64,000 bases of DNA from Pseudomonas sp. C2B4 (lineage in GTDB: Bacteria > Pseudomonadota > Gammaproteobacteria > Pseudomonadales > Pseudomonadaceae), in contig NZ_JABFMU010000027.1 of NCBI RefSeq assembly GCF_013359695.1, forward strand, positions 11,090 through 75,089, in the 5' to 3' direction. Shown piece by piece: positions 35,901 through 43,648 of this stretch. The translations under genes were made by a program, and so were the position numbers. Below the pieces are notes generated by a model that worked only from the letters and a program-made list of their open reading frames with translations, did no database searches and had not been told where the DNA came from. Positions within the stretch are counted from its first letter, which is position 1; each line of letters opens with the position of its first letter.

Positions 35901-37347
35901 GGCGATCGCATCAGCATTTCCCGCGCACGAAGGCATTCAGTACGCGAGTGCCGGAGCCTGGCAATGTCTGGCCTGGGCGCACCAGCGTGATGACGTCGCG
36001 GGCACCGAGGCGGCGGCCCAGCGTGTGGCGGCGATCGCGTCGGCATTTCCCGCGCACGAAGGCATTCAGTACGCGAGTGCCGGAGCCTGGCAATGTCTGG
36101 CCTGGGCGCTCCAGCGTGATGACGTCGCGGGCACCGAGGCGGCGGCCCAGCGTGTGGCGGCGATCGCATCGGCATTTCCCGCGCACGAGGGCATTCAGTT
36201 AAAAAGCGCCCGCGCGTGGCGGCATCTGGCTTGGGCGCATAAGAACAGCAATGCCGTCGCCACCGAGGAAGCGGCCAGGCGCGTCGCGGAGATCGCATCA
36301 GCGTTTCCCGCGTGTGAGTCTATCCAGACAGAGAATGCTGAAGCCTGGCGGTATCTGGGGTGGGCGCATAGGAACAGTGACGCCGCATCCACTGAAGCAG
36401 CGGCCCAGCGTGTGGCGGCGATCGCATCGGCATTTCCCGCGAGCGCGAGCATTCAATCCAATAGTGCTGAGGCTTGGCGGAATGTGGCCTTGGCATATAG
36501 GAACAGCAATGCCGCGGCTACCGAAGCGGCGGCCGGGCGTGCAGCGTCAATCGCTTCGGCATTTCTTGCGAATGAAGGCATTCAGTGTGCAAGTGCCGAA
36601 GCCTGGCAGTGTCTGGCCTGGGCGCATCAGGATAATAACCTCGCGGCCACCGAGGCGGCGGCCAGACGTGTAGCGGCGATCGCCTCTGAATTTCCAGCAA
36701 GTGAGGGTATTCAGTGTGCAAGTGCTGAGGCTTGGCGGTGTTTGGCGTGGGTAAACAAGGACAGCAACGCCTCGGCCACCGAAGCGGCGACCGAACGGGT
36801 AGCGGCGATCGCATCGAAATTCCTCAAGCACAAAAAAATTCAGCACGAGTGCGCGGTGGCCTATCGGCTTCTCGCCTGGGCGCAGAAGAATCACAATGCC
36901 GCAGCTACAGAGGAGGCCACCAAGCGAGTGGCAGCGATTGCATCGGAATTTCCGTCAGACGACGGTTTTCAGTACGAGAGCTCCCAAGCTTGGTGGTATC
37001 TGGCCTGGGCGCATAAAGACAGCAACATCGACGCCACCGAGGCGGCCGTCGAGCGTGTGGCGGAGATTGCATCGAGATTCCCCGAGTACGAGGATGTTCA
37101 GCACATAAGTACCCAGGCTTGGGGGGTACTGGTCTACTCGGCTATCGAGTTCAACGATGAAGGTCGCGTAGCTCTAGCCCTGAAAAAACTTGATGACCTG
37201 TGCCACGAACGCGATGGGGAGATGGTCTGGAGGGGGCAGCCTGTCAGTGGGCGAATCCGGGCAGAACGCGAGCGCGTACGTAGTTCAGTGAAGCGCTGGC
37301 GGAAAATGCGTGACGGAAGTCTTGATGACGATGCCGCTCAGGAGTGA
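32968..37347 (+). CDS. giant membrane-anchored P-loop NTPase with C-terminal 43-residue repeats
   Basis: 1459 residues from the first ATG; ATG at 33058 (MGKEGLRSEH) is an equally good start, as no strong RBS marks either. Order: two TM helices (about 54-81 and 128-143), a Walker A P-loop GANGTGKSH at 222-230 within a soluble domain, candidate Walker B strands (LLIAD about 303-307 or LLVID about 334-338), a helical middle, then residues about 895-1390 as twelve repeats with consensus AxRVAAIASAFPxxxxIQxxSAxAWxxLAWAHxxxxxxATEA. The overall plan resembles STAND-like sensor ATPases, but no named family is recognised. The repeats are probably helical hairpins for ligand or protein sensing. Single gene flanked by decayed fragments. 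Confidence 0.8.
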   Translation: MLWRENLSAQDQWPIHSPFPAVEFAMGILAMGKEGLRSEHIQRKRRLDLVANWVATIVVAALMAVVTALLVEGILLLIGALGGNVAWLRSWIDFKFSKLQEWLTALPGLEDVIPVILALLPPDGMKRELVTLIISLFVLALYPAKRAGPALIASYDDETLRAAPGANFGMRWAGPLGDHQKATWSWLQQWCFGGAGSGRSPWLQPWVMPNVDQPFSIAMLVGANGTGKSHLAEAFSRHLDGNDRLCALPGEWARLRLRLRTRLQSWVWWRTRKQSDPWDCGYIVEDSAPRTRLSQFLPRRATLLIADQLLPASLEDCIERLNAQRAEFRHPVRLLVIDVTLPTVLGLKWDACSRLWQTGVLDLGEVPVMNLSAVRFHVPDFRALVNAQMTDPSTRDLELYGVDSRWAPLVDGLEGEPILLTESIRMVREQKLSFESLLSAEDLFGQTVKRQELRTDPPLLPVDMLGKQRELLRERVLSARAEHREKVLRNDLGEVVGNVDEMFEAILIAGVANGGSEARLARLLGWKVQHHLASRMSELFGVPCIRDWVPALSPAVIVDEMLRRHFEVPRDAEMSEGTRQRVVLMMRKAWLLNPAGTLRTAGRWQQRRRRDAFVLAILQLPTLAELERAQKLSLDERVEIVRAYFELAVVYQSNLQQADEALSLLDEQELSSVAPELLALVMRSDARGLPALVLWLRLLHRQWPNLHTMPSGETVAFGCTLIQRTQHLVRQSVICTVPMTSSLRQLLEDAVLAVLPLFGELAMPCAGDPTFQAAANAFWETNRSNLHDKDATDAVPQLSMQLITSVAVQLSSGSRRDMGEPTSWLYAVMEAIAATTRLDADTMPSTGWLAEVQDAKEALSFAWGRARALAVVAFANAGNNDDVTVAAIKCLMEAVSASPGDEGLQWESAEVWRRLTSTYMEREAVATEAAAECVAAIASAFPLHVGIQCASAQVWQCLAWAHQHGDVTGTEAAAMRVAAIASAFPAHEGIQYASAGAWQCLAWAHQRDDVAGTEAAAQRVAAIASAFPAHEGIQYASAGAWQCLAWALQRDDVAGTEAAAQRVAAIASAFPAHEGIQLKSARAWRHLAWAHKNSNAVATEEAARRVAEIASAFPACESIQTENAEAWRYLGWAHRNSDAASTEAAAQRVAAIASAFPASASIQSNSAEAWRNVALAYRNSNAAATEAAAGRAASIASAFLANEGIQCASAEAWQCLAWAHQDNNLAATEAAARRVAAIASEFPASEGIQCASAEAWRCLAWVNKDSNASATEAATERVAAIASKFLKHKKIQHECAVAYRLLAWAQKNHNAAATEEATKRVAAIASEFPSDDGFQYESSQAWWYLAWAHKDSNIDATEAAVERVAEIASRFPEYEDVQHISTQAWGVLVYSAIEFNDEGRVALALKKLDDLCHERDGEMVWRGQPVSGRIRAERERVRSSVKRWRKMRDGSLDDDAAQE
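35640..37160 (+). repeat. twelve in-frame tandem repeats of 129 bp
   Basis: The AIAS/EIAS signature codons recur at 35778, 35907, 36036, 36165, 36294, 36423, 36552, 36681, 36810, 36939 and 37068, always 129 bp apart. A degenerate first copy is at about 35649. Copies around 35930-36054 and 36059-36183 are nearly identical in DNA, while outer copies have diverged, indicating recent internal duplication. Confidence 0.9.
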
Positions 37348-37469
37348 GCGTAGTGGTGAACTATTCAAGCGCTCGTACACCTTTTGGCCATGCCTGGTGG
37401 ATTGCTATTGAGCTTCACCGTCAGTAAACCCGTGACTAACACCGTTGAACACCTTGGTTCAGCGGGCAC

Positions 37470-38336
37470 TCAATGCTCATGGGCATGTGAATGGATGGTC
37501 AGGGCACCCGGTACCTTGGTGCGTTCGAGCCCCCCACGATCCAGCCACCGGAGCGTCTGCTCGTAGGCACGCTGCAGCAAGGATTCGGTCTGGTCAAAGT
37601 TGAACACCGAGACATCCACAGGGCACAACGGCGGGACGATGTGCAGGCTGGTGAGCGTGCGGAAGTGTTCGATGTCGCTTACCAGTTGGCGCATGCTCAT
37701 CAGATTGACGGTGTGCAGGGCCAAGGCGACCAGGCCTCGGGGCGGTTGTGTCAGGTCGCAACTCACGCCGGTGGGGATGACCACGACCTTGGTGGCTCCC
37801 AGGGCTACGGCAGTCGAAATAGGCGTATTGCTTGCCACGCCGCCGTCCACCAGGAACTGATCGGCGATTTGTACGCAAGGGAACACCAGGGGGATGGCAG
37901 CGCTTGCCAGCAACGCCTGTTCAAGGTCGCCACTGGACAGCACCGTCTCGGCACCACTGAGCAGATCGGTGGTGACAATATGCAAGGGTAGCGCCGCATC
38001 CTCGATGCGATGAATGGGCAGTGCCCGCCCCAGCAGTCGGTGCAAGGCGGCCGGTTGCAACAGAAAACCACGCCGCTTGATCAAACCTCGACAGGTATCG
38101 AGCCAGGAGAGGGGAAAGATGTCGGTTTTACACAGGCCGCGCCAGAATCCGGCGAGGGCCTCGACGCCATCGGCATCGGGTCTTGCGGCAAAGTAGGCAC
38201 CGTTGATAGCGCCTACCGAAGCGCCAACCACCAGGTCGAATCGAACGTTGGCCTCGACCAGGGCCCGCAACATACCCACCTGCACCGCACCCAGACTGCC
38301 GCCGCCAGCGAATACGATTGCGGTTTTGGTCGCCAT
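37470..38336 (-). CDS. patatin-like phospholipase
   Basis: 288 residues. Oxyanion hole GGGSLG near the N-terminus, nucleophile elbow GASVG, and catalytic Asp in VDGGVASNTP. It resembles bacterial RssA/YlbK-type patatins, a cytoplasmic acyl hydrolase. The protein ends in an His-rich HSHAHEH. It is convergent with the giant NTPase with a 122-bp gap, and no shared operon exists. Confidence 0.88.
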   Translation of the reverse strand: MATKTAIVFAGGGSLGAVQVGMLRALVEANVRFDLVVGASVGAINGAYFAARPDADGVEALAGFWRGLCKTDIFPLSWLDTCRGLIKRRGFLLQPAALHRLLGRALPIHRIEDAALPLHIVTTDLLSGAETVLSSGDLEQALLASAAIPLVFPCVQIADQFLVDGGVASNTPISTAVALGATKVVVIPTGVSCDLTQPPRGLVALALHTVNLMSMRQLVSDIEHFRTLTSLHIVPPLCPVDVSVFNFDQTESLLQRAYEQTLRWLDRGGLERTKVPGALTIHSHAHEH

Positions 38337-38443
38337 GGTCGAGACCTCTGGGCACACATGTTTCGGATCAGTCTAGCTGACGGTTCTACGTTGCCTCTCA
38401 GCGATCGCCGTTCCTCCATGGTTGTGTCACCGGCGCGGCAGGT

Positions 38444-38965
38444 TCAAACCCAATGGCGGCTGACCGCGCCGTGCAAGCCCTGAACCGGGTCCAGGTTGGG
38501 AAACGGCAACGCGATAATGCTCGCCAGTTGTTCCGGACTCGGTGCTTCGCGACAGATGTCGGCGTGTTGGCCGGGCGGATAGGCACCCACCACCAGAAAG
38601 TCGTCGCTGGCCTCTAGATTGCAATGACCCGTACCTGCGGGTAACAACAAGACATCGCCCGCACTGACTTCCAGTACCCGACCCTCCGGACCGCCGAGCA
38701 TCAAGCGAGCGAAGCCGCTGGCGACGCCCAGCACTTCATGACCTTGGGTGTGGTAGTGGTGATAGTCGTAGACCCCGTAGCGCCATTGCGGCGGCCAACC
38801 ATGGGCGCTGAAAGTTCTCTCGATCAGGGCGGCGGGATCGCTTCCTTCAACGGCAATGGCCTTGATGTAAATGAGTACCGGTAGGCGGGGATTATTCGGT
38901 ACCCAGCCATTGCGTTCGAGCAGCAGGGTTTGAACGGGAGCATCCACAGCCTGCGACCTAATCAT
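38444..38965 (-). CDS. cupin-domain protein (YjlB-like)
   Basis: 173 residues. The cupin motif 1 region (GVYDYHHYHTQGHEVLGV) and motif 2 (DVLLLPAGTGHCNLE) carry the His/Glu metal ligands. The enzymatic role is unknown. It is followed on the same strand by the patatin after a 107-bp gap. The chosen ATG gives the compact family length. Confidence 0.82.
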   Translation of the reverse strand: MIRSQAVDAPVQTLLLERNGWVPNNPRLPVLIYIKAIAVEGSDPAALIERTFSAHGWPPQWRYGVYDYHHYHTQGHEVLGVASGFARLMLGGPEGRVLEVSAGDVLLLPAGTGHCNLEASDDFLVVGAYPPGQHADICREAPSPEQLASIIALPFPNLDPVQGLHGAVSRHWV

Positions 38966-39173
38966 GAAAAGTCCCCCGTTGACGAACGTCATGAACACGA
39001 ACCTGTTGAAAGGATAGACCCCAGGCTGTTCCTGAAATTCTTTTAAACATTTCCTCCTGTCGACTTAAAAAACCGAACAGTTTGCGAGGTGAAGCGACAC
39101 GTACCGTATGTTGACTGCGGCCGTGTCTCACTCTCCCGTCACGTAGTTCTCTTGATAGGCCATTATCCATCGT

Positions 39174-40094
39174 TCAAATTTTTTCTGGCGAAAGCACCCA
39201 CACGCTGCAGGGCATCTTGTACAGCAGATGTTCCACGGTACTGCCGACTAATCGCTCCATGGCGCGGTGGCCTACGCGACCCATGACAATGACATCAGTG
39301 TCATAGGCCCCTGCATAGCTGGTAAGCACCTTGGCCGGGTTACCCATGATCATGTGCTGGTGCTCCGGTGGAATACCGTTGCGTTCAGAAAGCTCGCGGA
39401 ACGCATCAGCCTGCGCCTCAAACAGGGTTTTGGCTTTGCTCGAAGAAAAAAATGCCGAGCCGTTACTGAATCCGAATTCATCTGCGCTGATCGATGAGAG
39501 GTCGTGGGCGTAGATCACGTCGAGCTCGGCGTTGCAGGTCGTGGCCAGTTTTGACGCCTCGCGCAAAATCCTGTCGTTGAAACCTTCATATTGGTCATCA
39601 CGATGGAAAGGGTCGACGGCGGCGACGATTTTGCGCGGCAAAGCATGGTGCATATGGCTGACAAAATGCAGAGGAACCGGGCATTCGCGCAGCAGATGGA
39701 TATCCAGTGGAGTAAACATCAGGCGTGACAGCAGGGATTCGTGTTCCAGCGCCTTGATCACTACAGCCATCTGCTGTTCTTTCAGATGAATGAGGATTTC
39801 TTGCAATGGCCGCTCCACCCACACCACTTCAGTGGTGACGTGAACCCCGATTTTGCGCAACGGTCTAGCCTGGTCTTCAAGCCATTGGCGATGGCGCTCG
39901 ACATAGCCCAGCCGCATCTGTTCCAGCGCTTGTTCGTTGACCATCCCAGCCGTCGCCAGCCCTTCGAGGTAATCGAACGCCACGATGTGCAGTGCCGCGT
40001 CCGAAGCCTTGGCCAGAGCGGCGGCCCGGTCGAAGGCAGGGCTGTTTTCCATCAACGGTGAAACGATCAGCATGAAACGTGATTGATCAGACAT
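39174..40094 (-). CDS. universal stress protein, two Usp domains (1 of 5)
   Basis: 306 residues, UspE-like tandem Usp fold: LIVSPLMENSPAFDRAAALAKASDAALHIVAF in domain 1 and IVAAVDPF...ASKLATTCNAELDVIYAHD in domain 2, ending with VIVMGRVGHRAMERLVGSTVEHLL, a near-canonical nucleotide-binding loop. In Pseudomonas such proteins support anaerobic survival under ANR control. A TTGATCTTTGTCAA box lies 102 bp upstream. Confidence 0.9.
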   Translation of the reverse strand: MSDQSRFMLIVSPLMENSPAFDRAAALAKASDAALHIVAFDYLEGLATAGMVNEQALEQMRLGYVERHRQWLEDQARPLRKIGVHVTTEVVWVERPLQEILIHLKEQQMAVVIKALEHESLLSRLMFTPLDIHLLRECPVPLHFVSHMHHALPRKIVAAVDPFHRDDQYEGFNDRILREASKLATTCNAELDVIYAHDLSSISADEFGFSNGSAFFSSSKAKTLFEAQADAFRELSERNGIPPEHQHMIMGNPAKVLTSYAGAYDTDVIVMGRVGHRAMERLVGSTVEHLLYKMPCSVWVLSPEKI

Positions 40095-40196
40095 GACAGA
40101 CCTCCGGTAGGTACTCACGCAATGGGCTGCACCAATGGCTGAGATGTTGGGCAGTAAAGCCTTGCACGTATCCTGCTGCTGACCGGGACGGAGGGT

Positions 40197-40210
40197 TTGA
40201 TCTTTGTCAA
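40197..40210. promoter_or_regulatory. ANR-type box TTGATCTTTGTCAA
   Basis: One mismatch from TTGAT-N4-ATCAA. It faces the minus-strand usp gene starting at 40094 and abuts the truncated alcohol-dehydrogenase frame on the right. Confidence 0.65.
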
Positions 40211-40211
40211 T

Positions 40212-40710
40212 TGAGATGGGGAGCCTTAAAGGCGCGACGACGATCATTGGCGTCGATGCCGTGACTGAGCGGATGGACGTCGCGCGACGGTTGGGCGCGA
40301 CCCATGTCGTCAATTTCAAGGACGGCAGTGTGGTCGAGCAGATCATGGCCCTGACCGATGGCCGGGGTGTCGATGTGTCCATCGAGGCACTGGGAACCCA
40401 GGGGACATTCGAATCCGCACTGCGGGTACTGCGTCCGGGTGGTCGACTGTCCAGCCTCGGCGTTTACTCCAGCGATCTGCGTATTCCCCTCGACGCCTTT
40501 GCCGCAGGGTTGGGCGACTACAGCATTGTCAGCACACTGTGCCCCGGCGGAAAAGAGCGCATGCGCCGCTTGATGGCGGTGGTGCAGGGCGGCGGCGTGG
40601 ACCTGTCGCCGCTGGTGACTCACCGTTTCAAACTTGATGATATCGAGGCGGCTTATGAGTTGTTTGCTCACCAACGGGACGGTGTGATGAAGGTCGCCAT
40701 TACGCCGTGA
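40212..40710 (+). pseudogene. C-terminal fragment of a zinc alcohol dehydrogenase
   Basis: About 165 residues corresponding only to the cofactor domain end and C-terminus of an MDR/Zn-ADH: IIGVDAVTERMDVARRLGATHVVNF, DVSIEALGTQGTFESALRVLRPGGRLSSLGVYS, KLDDIEAAYELFAHQRDGVMKVAI. The catalytic zinc domain and the GxGxxG start are absent. The join to upstream DNA lies next to the ANR box, so a deletion or recombination removed the 5' two-thirds. Confidence 0.85.
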
Positions 40711-40817
40711 AGGTAGGCGGGGCGAATCTCGATGTCGAACGGAGGTAGGCCTGGTGCAAGCTGACGCTGGCGATGCGGGCGGGCATGGGGGTGTCCTGAC
40801 GGACATCGCGCGGGTAA

Positions 40818-40831
40818 CTGACAAAAATCAA
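40818..40831. promoter_or_regulatory. weak ANR-type box CTGACAAAAATCAA
   Basis: One half-site (ATCAA) is perfect and the other has two changes. It ends 72 bp before the usp ATG at 40904, the same distance (73 bp) seen for the perfect box before the usp at 42668, which supports function. Confidence 0.5.
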
Positions 40832-40903
40832 GTGGTCAGAACAGTGGGCAATCAATCTGTAGCTCTAATACTGGATTGAAATGGCCGCGTGCCGAGGTGC
40901 CGC

Positions 40904-41827
40904 ATGTCGCAGACTCAACGCTTACTCTTGATCGCTCCCTCCGCCATGACCCGTACCCCGGCGTTCGACCGTGCCGCGGCCTTGGCGCTGGCGATGCATT
41001 TACCATTGCACATCATGGCGTTTGACTATTCACAGACCCTGGCGATAGCCGGACTGTTCGCCCCGGAACAGTTCGACCGGGCCCGGGACGGCTATCTGCA
41101 AACCCATCGGCAATGGCTTGCCAATCAGGCAGGGTTGATGAACAAACATGGCGTCGAGGTCACCAGTGAGGTGGTGTGGGTACAGCATCCGTTCGAAGTG
41201 ATCCTGCACTTCATCAACGAGATGCCGCTGGCGCTGATCATCAAGGACGCCCAGGAAGAATCGGCGTTGAAACGGGTGTTTTTCACACCGCTGGATTGGC
41301 AGCTGCTGCGTGATTGTCCGGTACCGGTGCATCTGGTGACCACACCTTTAAATCCCCGGCCGCGTAACGTACTGGCCATCATTGATGTATTGCGCGATGA
41401 AGATCAGGACCCTGTGTTCAACGACCGGATTATCGACGCGGCGGCGAAACTGGCGGCCGTCTGTGAGGCCGGTCTTGAATTGCTGCACGTCTATGACTGG
41501 ACGGCTGAATACGTCAAGGACATGGGCTTTGCCGCATTGCCGCTGGCCACCGGGATTTATGAAATGTCGGGAACGGCTCAGCAGGAGGCGTTTGCGGCCA
41601 CCGCTGAACGCCACGGCGTACCTGCGGAACGCCGCCACTTCAAGGAAGGTGCACCCGTGGCGAGCATTTGTAAATTCGTCGCCGACCACGGCACTGATGT
41701 CATCGTCATGGGTACAGTACAACACAAAGGCTTGAGTAAACTGTTAGGCACCACGGCCGAACAGCTTTTACATCGGGCGCCGTGCAGTGTGCTGGCGATC
41801 AAGCCAGGACGAGTGCTGCAATCCTGA
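40904..41827 (+). CDS. universal stress protein, two Usp domains (2 of 5)
   Basis: 307 residues, paralog of the neighbouring Usp proteins: LLLIAPSAMTRTPAFDRAAALALAMHLPLHIMAFD, VLAIIDVLRDEDQDPVFNDRIIDAAAKLAAVC, and VIVMGTVQHKGLSKLLGTTAEQLLHRAPCSVLAIKP. The ATP loop's second Gly is replaced (TVQH), so nucleotide binding may be altered. GAGGTG precedes the ATG. Confidence 0.9.
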   Translation: MSQTQRLLLIAPSAMTRTPAFDRAAALALAMHLPLHIMAFDYSQTLAIAGLFAPEQFDRARDGYLQTHRQWLANQAGLMNKHGVEVTSEVVWVQHPFEVILHFINEMPLALIIKDAQEESALKRVFFTPLDWQLLRDCPVPVHLVTTPLNPRPRNVLAIIDVLRDEDQDPVFNDRIIDAAAKLAAVCEAGLELLHVYDWTAEYVKDMGFAALPLATGIYEMSGTAQQEAFAATAERHGVPAERRHFKEGAPVASICKFVADHGTDVIVMGTVQHKGLSKLLGTTAEQLLHRAPCSVLAIKPGRVLQS

Positions 41828-41880
41828 GGATTGGATCGCCCCGCGATGGACCGTTGGCCGGAACATCACGGAGCGATTTT

Positions 41881-42444
41881 TTACAGGTAAAGGCGATGGA
41901 TGACCTGACGGGTATCTTCGGGATCATTGTACGTCTCGAAACCCAATGCCTTGGCCAGGTCGCGCATGTGCGCATTGCTGGCGGCGTCCACCGAATACAT
42001 CTGGCGATAACCGTTGTGGCGGGCGGCCTTGATCAAATGCTCCAGCAGCAACGTACCCAGGCCCAGATGGGTCCATTCATCGGCGACCGTGACGGCGCAT
42101 TCACATGCATGTTCGCCGGTGGCCGCGTAGCGACTGATGCCGATCTCGACCAGTTGACCGTTGTCGTGGACCAGGGCGATGTAGGCCACGCGCTGTCTGT
42201 TGTCGGTGTCCATCAACTGATCGAGCATCGCAGCGCCGGGCTCATTGATCTGCGCAAGAAAACGCATGTGCCGGGACTCCGGAGATAGCCGTTTGATGAA
42301 GGCATATTCACGGTCGCGATCCTTTTCCACCAGCGGCCGGATCAGCACGTGGCGGCCGTCCCTGACCGCTTCGATCCAGTATTGGCCGTCGACTGCGGCG
42401 TAGGTGGCCGCGGCCCGATCATTGTGGTCTTTGACGGTGAGCAT
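41881..42444 (-). CDS. GNAT-family acetyltransferase
   Basis: 187 residues. RPLVEKDREREYAFIKRLSPESRHMRFL (here EKDRDREYAF) and the acetyl-CoA loop VADEWTHLGLGTLLLEHLIKAARHNGYRQMYSV define the GNAT fold. Similar domains occur at the C-terminus of protein lysine acetyltransferases of the Pat type, so acetyl-CoA synthetase or stress-protein acetylation is possible. Divergent from the usp at 42668 across two ANR-like boxes. Confidence 0.85.
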   Translation of the reverse strand: MLTVKDHNDRAAATYAAVDGQYWIEAVRDGRHVLIRPLVEKDRDREYAFIKRLSPESRHMRFLAQINEPGAAMLDQLMDTDNRQRVAYIALVHDNGQLVEIGISRYAATGEHACECAVTVADEWTHLGLGTLLLEHLIKAARHNGYRQMYSVDAASNAHMRDLAKALGFETYNDPEDTRQVIHRLYL

Positions 42445-42533
42445 GGGGTATTCCTCCAGTGCGTTTCTTGAAGGTTGGCGAGCGGCAAAAAAACGCGTTT
42501 GAGTCCTTTCTACGCCGCCGTGCACGCTGGAAT

Positions 42534-42547
42534 TTGATCTGGATCAG
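42534..42547. promoter_or_regulatory. ANR-type box TTGATCTGGATCAG
   Basis: One mismatch from consensus; 90 bp upstream of the GNAT gene start on the minus strand. With the perfect box 47 bp to its right it forms a divergent pair of sites. Confidence 0.6.
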
Positions 42548-42580
42548 AGACTGGTGACAGGGGCGTCAATTCGCGCGTGT

Positions 42581-42594
42581 TTGATGTAAATCAA
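42581..42594. promoter_or_regulatory. perfect ANR box TTGATGTAAATCAA
   Basis: Exact TTGAT-N4-ATCAA. Its centre is about 80 bp upstream of the usp ATG at 42668, compatible with class II activation (box at about -41.5) and a 40-base leader. Confidence 0.85.
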
Positions 42595-42667
42595 CCCGCA
42601 CGAGGTATCAGGGCGCAGTGTTGACGCATGCCGGTACGTGATGACCGGGGTCGAACGGAGGTGTGTG

Positions 42668-43567
42668 ATGAGTCGTCAATATCAACGGTTGCTGCTGATT
42701 GTCGATCAAAGCCTGCATCAGTCTCCCGCCGTGCAGCGTGCCGTCGCGCTGGCCAGGACCGCCGGGGCATTTCTTGATGTACGGGCCTTTGTCGAACCGA
42801 CGCCGGTGGTGCATTTGTGGGATGAAAAAGTTGACGATGCAGAACAGCAGCGCTATTTGCGTCGCTACCGCCGCTGGGAGGCGGAAGAGTTCGATCGCCT
42901 CAGCGAGTTGGGGCTGGAGGTGACGGTCAAAGCCGTCTTCACCACCCATGCGCTGCTGGATATTCTGAAAACTGTCGAAGATCTGCAGCCCGACCTGCTG
43001 ATCAAGGATGTAACCCTTGAACCCGTGCTGAAGCGGGTGTTCATAACCCCGCTCGATTGTCACTTGTTGCGTGAATGCCCAATTCCCATGCACTTGGTCA
43101 ACCAGGTCCGTTACAGCTTGCCACACCGGATCGTCGCGGCAGTGGACCCGTTCGATCCGTCGACACAGATCAGTGGTTTGAACGACACCATCATCCAGAC
43201 GGCCAACGCCTTGGCGTTGCAATGCGATGCGCCGTTACACCTGCTGTACGCCTATGACTTGTCGCCGGTCTTCAACAGCGACGCGCCACTGGCTGGGGGC
43301 GGTTGGGGCATGGACTTTATCGAGGCGCTGCGTCAATCCTTGCACGAGGCGTTTATTACACTGGCGGAACGCTACGGCGTGCCACCTGAACGACGTCATT
43401 TCGTTATGGGGTTGCCGGTCCCCGTGATCAGTGGATTCGTCGAGGAATACTTGGCGGATGTGGTGGTAATGGGTGCTGTGCATCGGGTGGGAATCGACCG
43501 GCTGATCGGCAGCAATACCGAGCGAGCGCTGTACTCGGTGCCGGGGAGTATACTGGCGGTCAGGTAG
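42668..43567 (+). CDS. universal stress protein, two Usp domains (3 of 5)
   Basis: 299 residues. LLLIVDQSLHQSPAVQRAVALARTAGAFLDVRAF and RIVAAVDPFDPSTQISGLNDTIIQTANALALQC mark the two domains; VVVMGAVHRVGIDRLIGSNTERALYSVPGSILAVR ends the protein. Expected to be strongly induced at low oxygen through the perfect ANR box upstream. Confidence 0.9.
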   Translation: MSRQYQRLLLIVDQSLHQSPAVQRAVALARTAGAFLDVRAFVEPTPVVHLWDEKVDDAEQQRYLRRYRRWEAEEFDRLSELGLEVTVKAVFTTHALLDILKTVEDLQPDLLIKDVTLEPVLKRVFITPLDCHLLRECPIPMHLVNQVRYSLPHRIVAAVDPFDPSTQISGLNDTIIQTANALALQCDAPLHLLYAYDLSPVFNSDAPLAGGGWGMDFIEALRQSLHEAFITLAERYGVPPERRHFVMGLPVPVISGFVEEYLADVVVMGAVHRVGIDRLIGSNTERALYSVPGSILAVR

Positions 43568-43648
43568 CGGGACGCGCTTGCAGTTGTAACGGCTGGCCGG
43601 GGCGATGCAGAACCATGGCACGCCTGAAGATTCTGCGGACGGCAGGTG

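Noticed and set aside
35640..37160. 129-bp repeats as a CRISPR or non-coding satellite
   Set aside because: Repeats are contiguous, in frame within a long ORF, and vary mainly at the protein level; no spacer structure.
37470..38336. Patatin as an effector of the adjacent giant NTPase (CBASS-like pair)
   Set aside because: The genes are convergent with separate promoters, no cyclase is present, and the patatin looks like the ordinary RssA/YlbK type.
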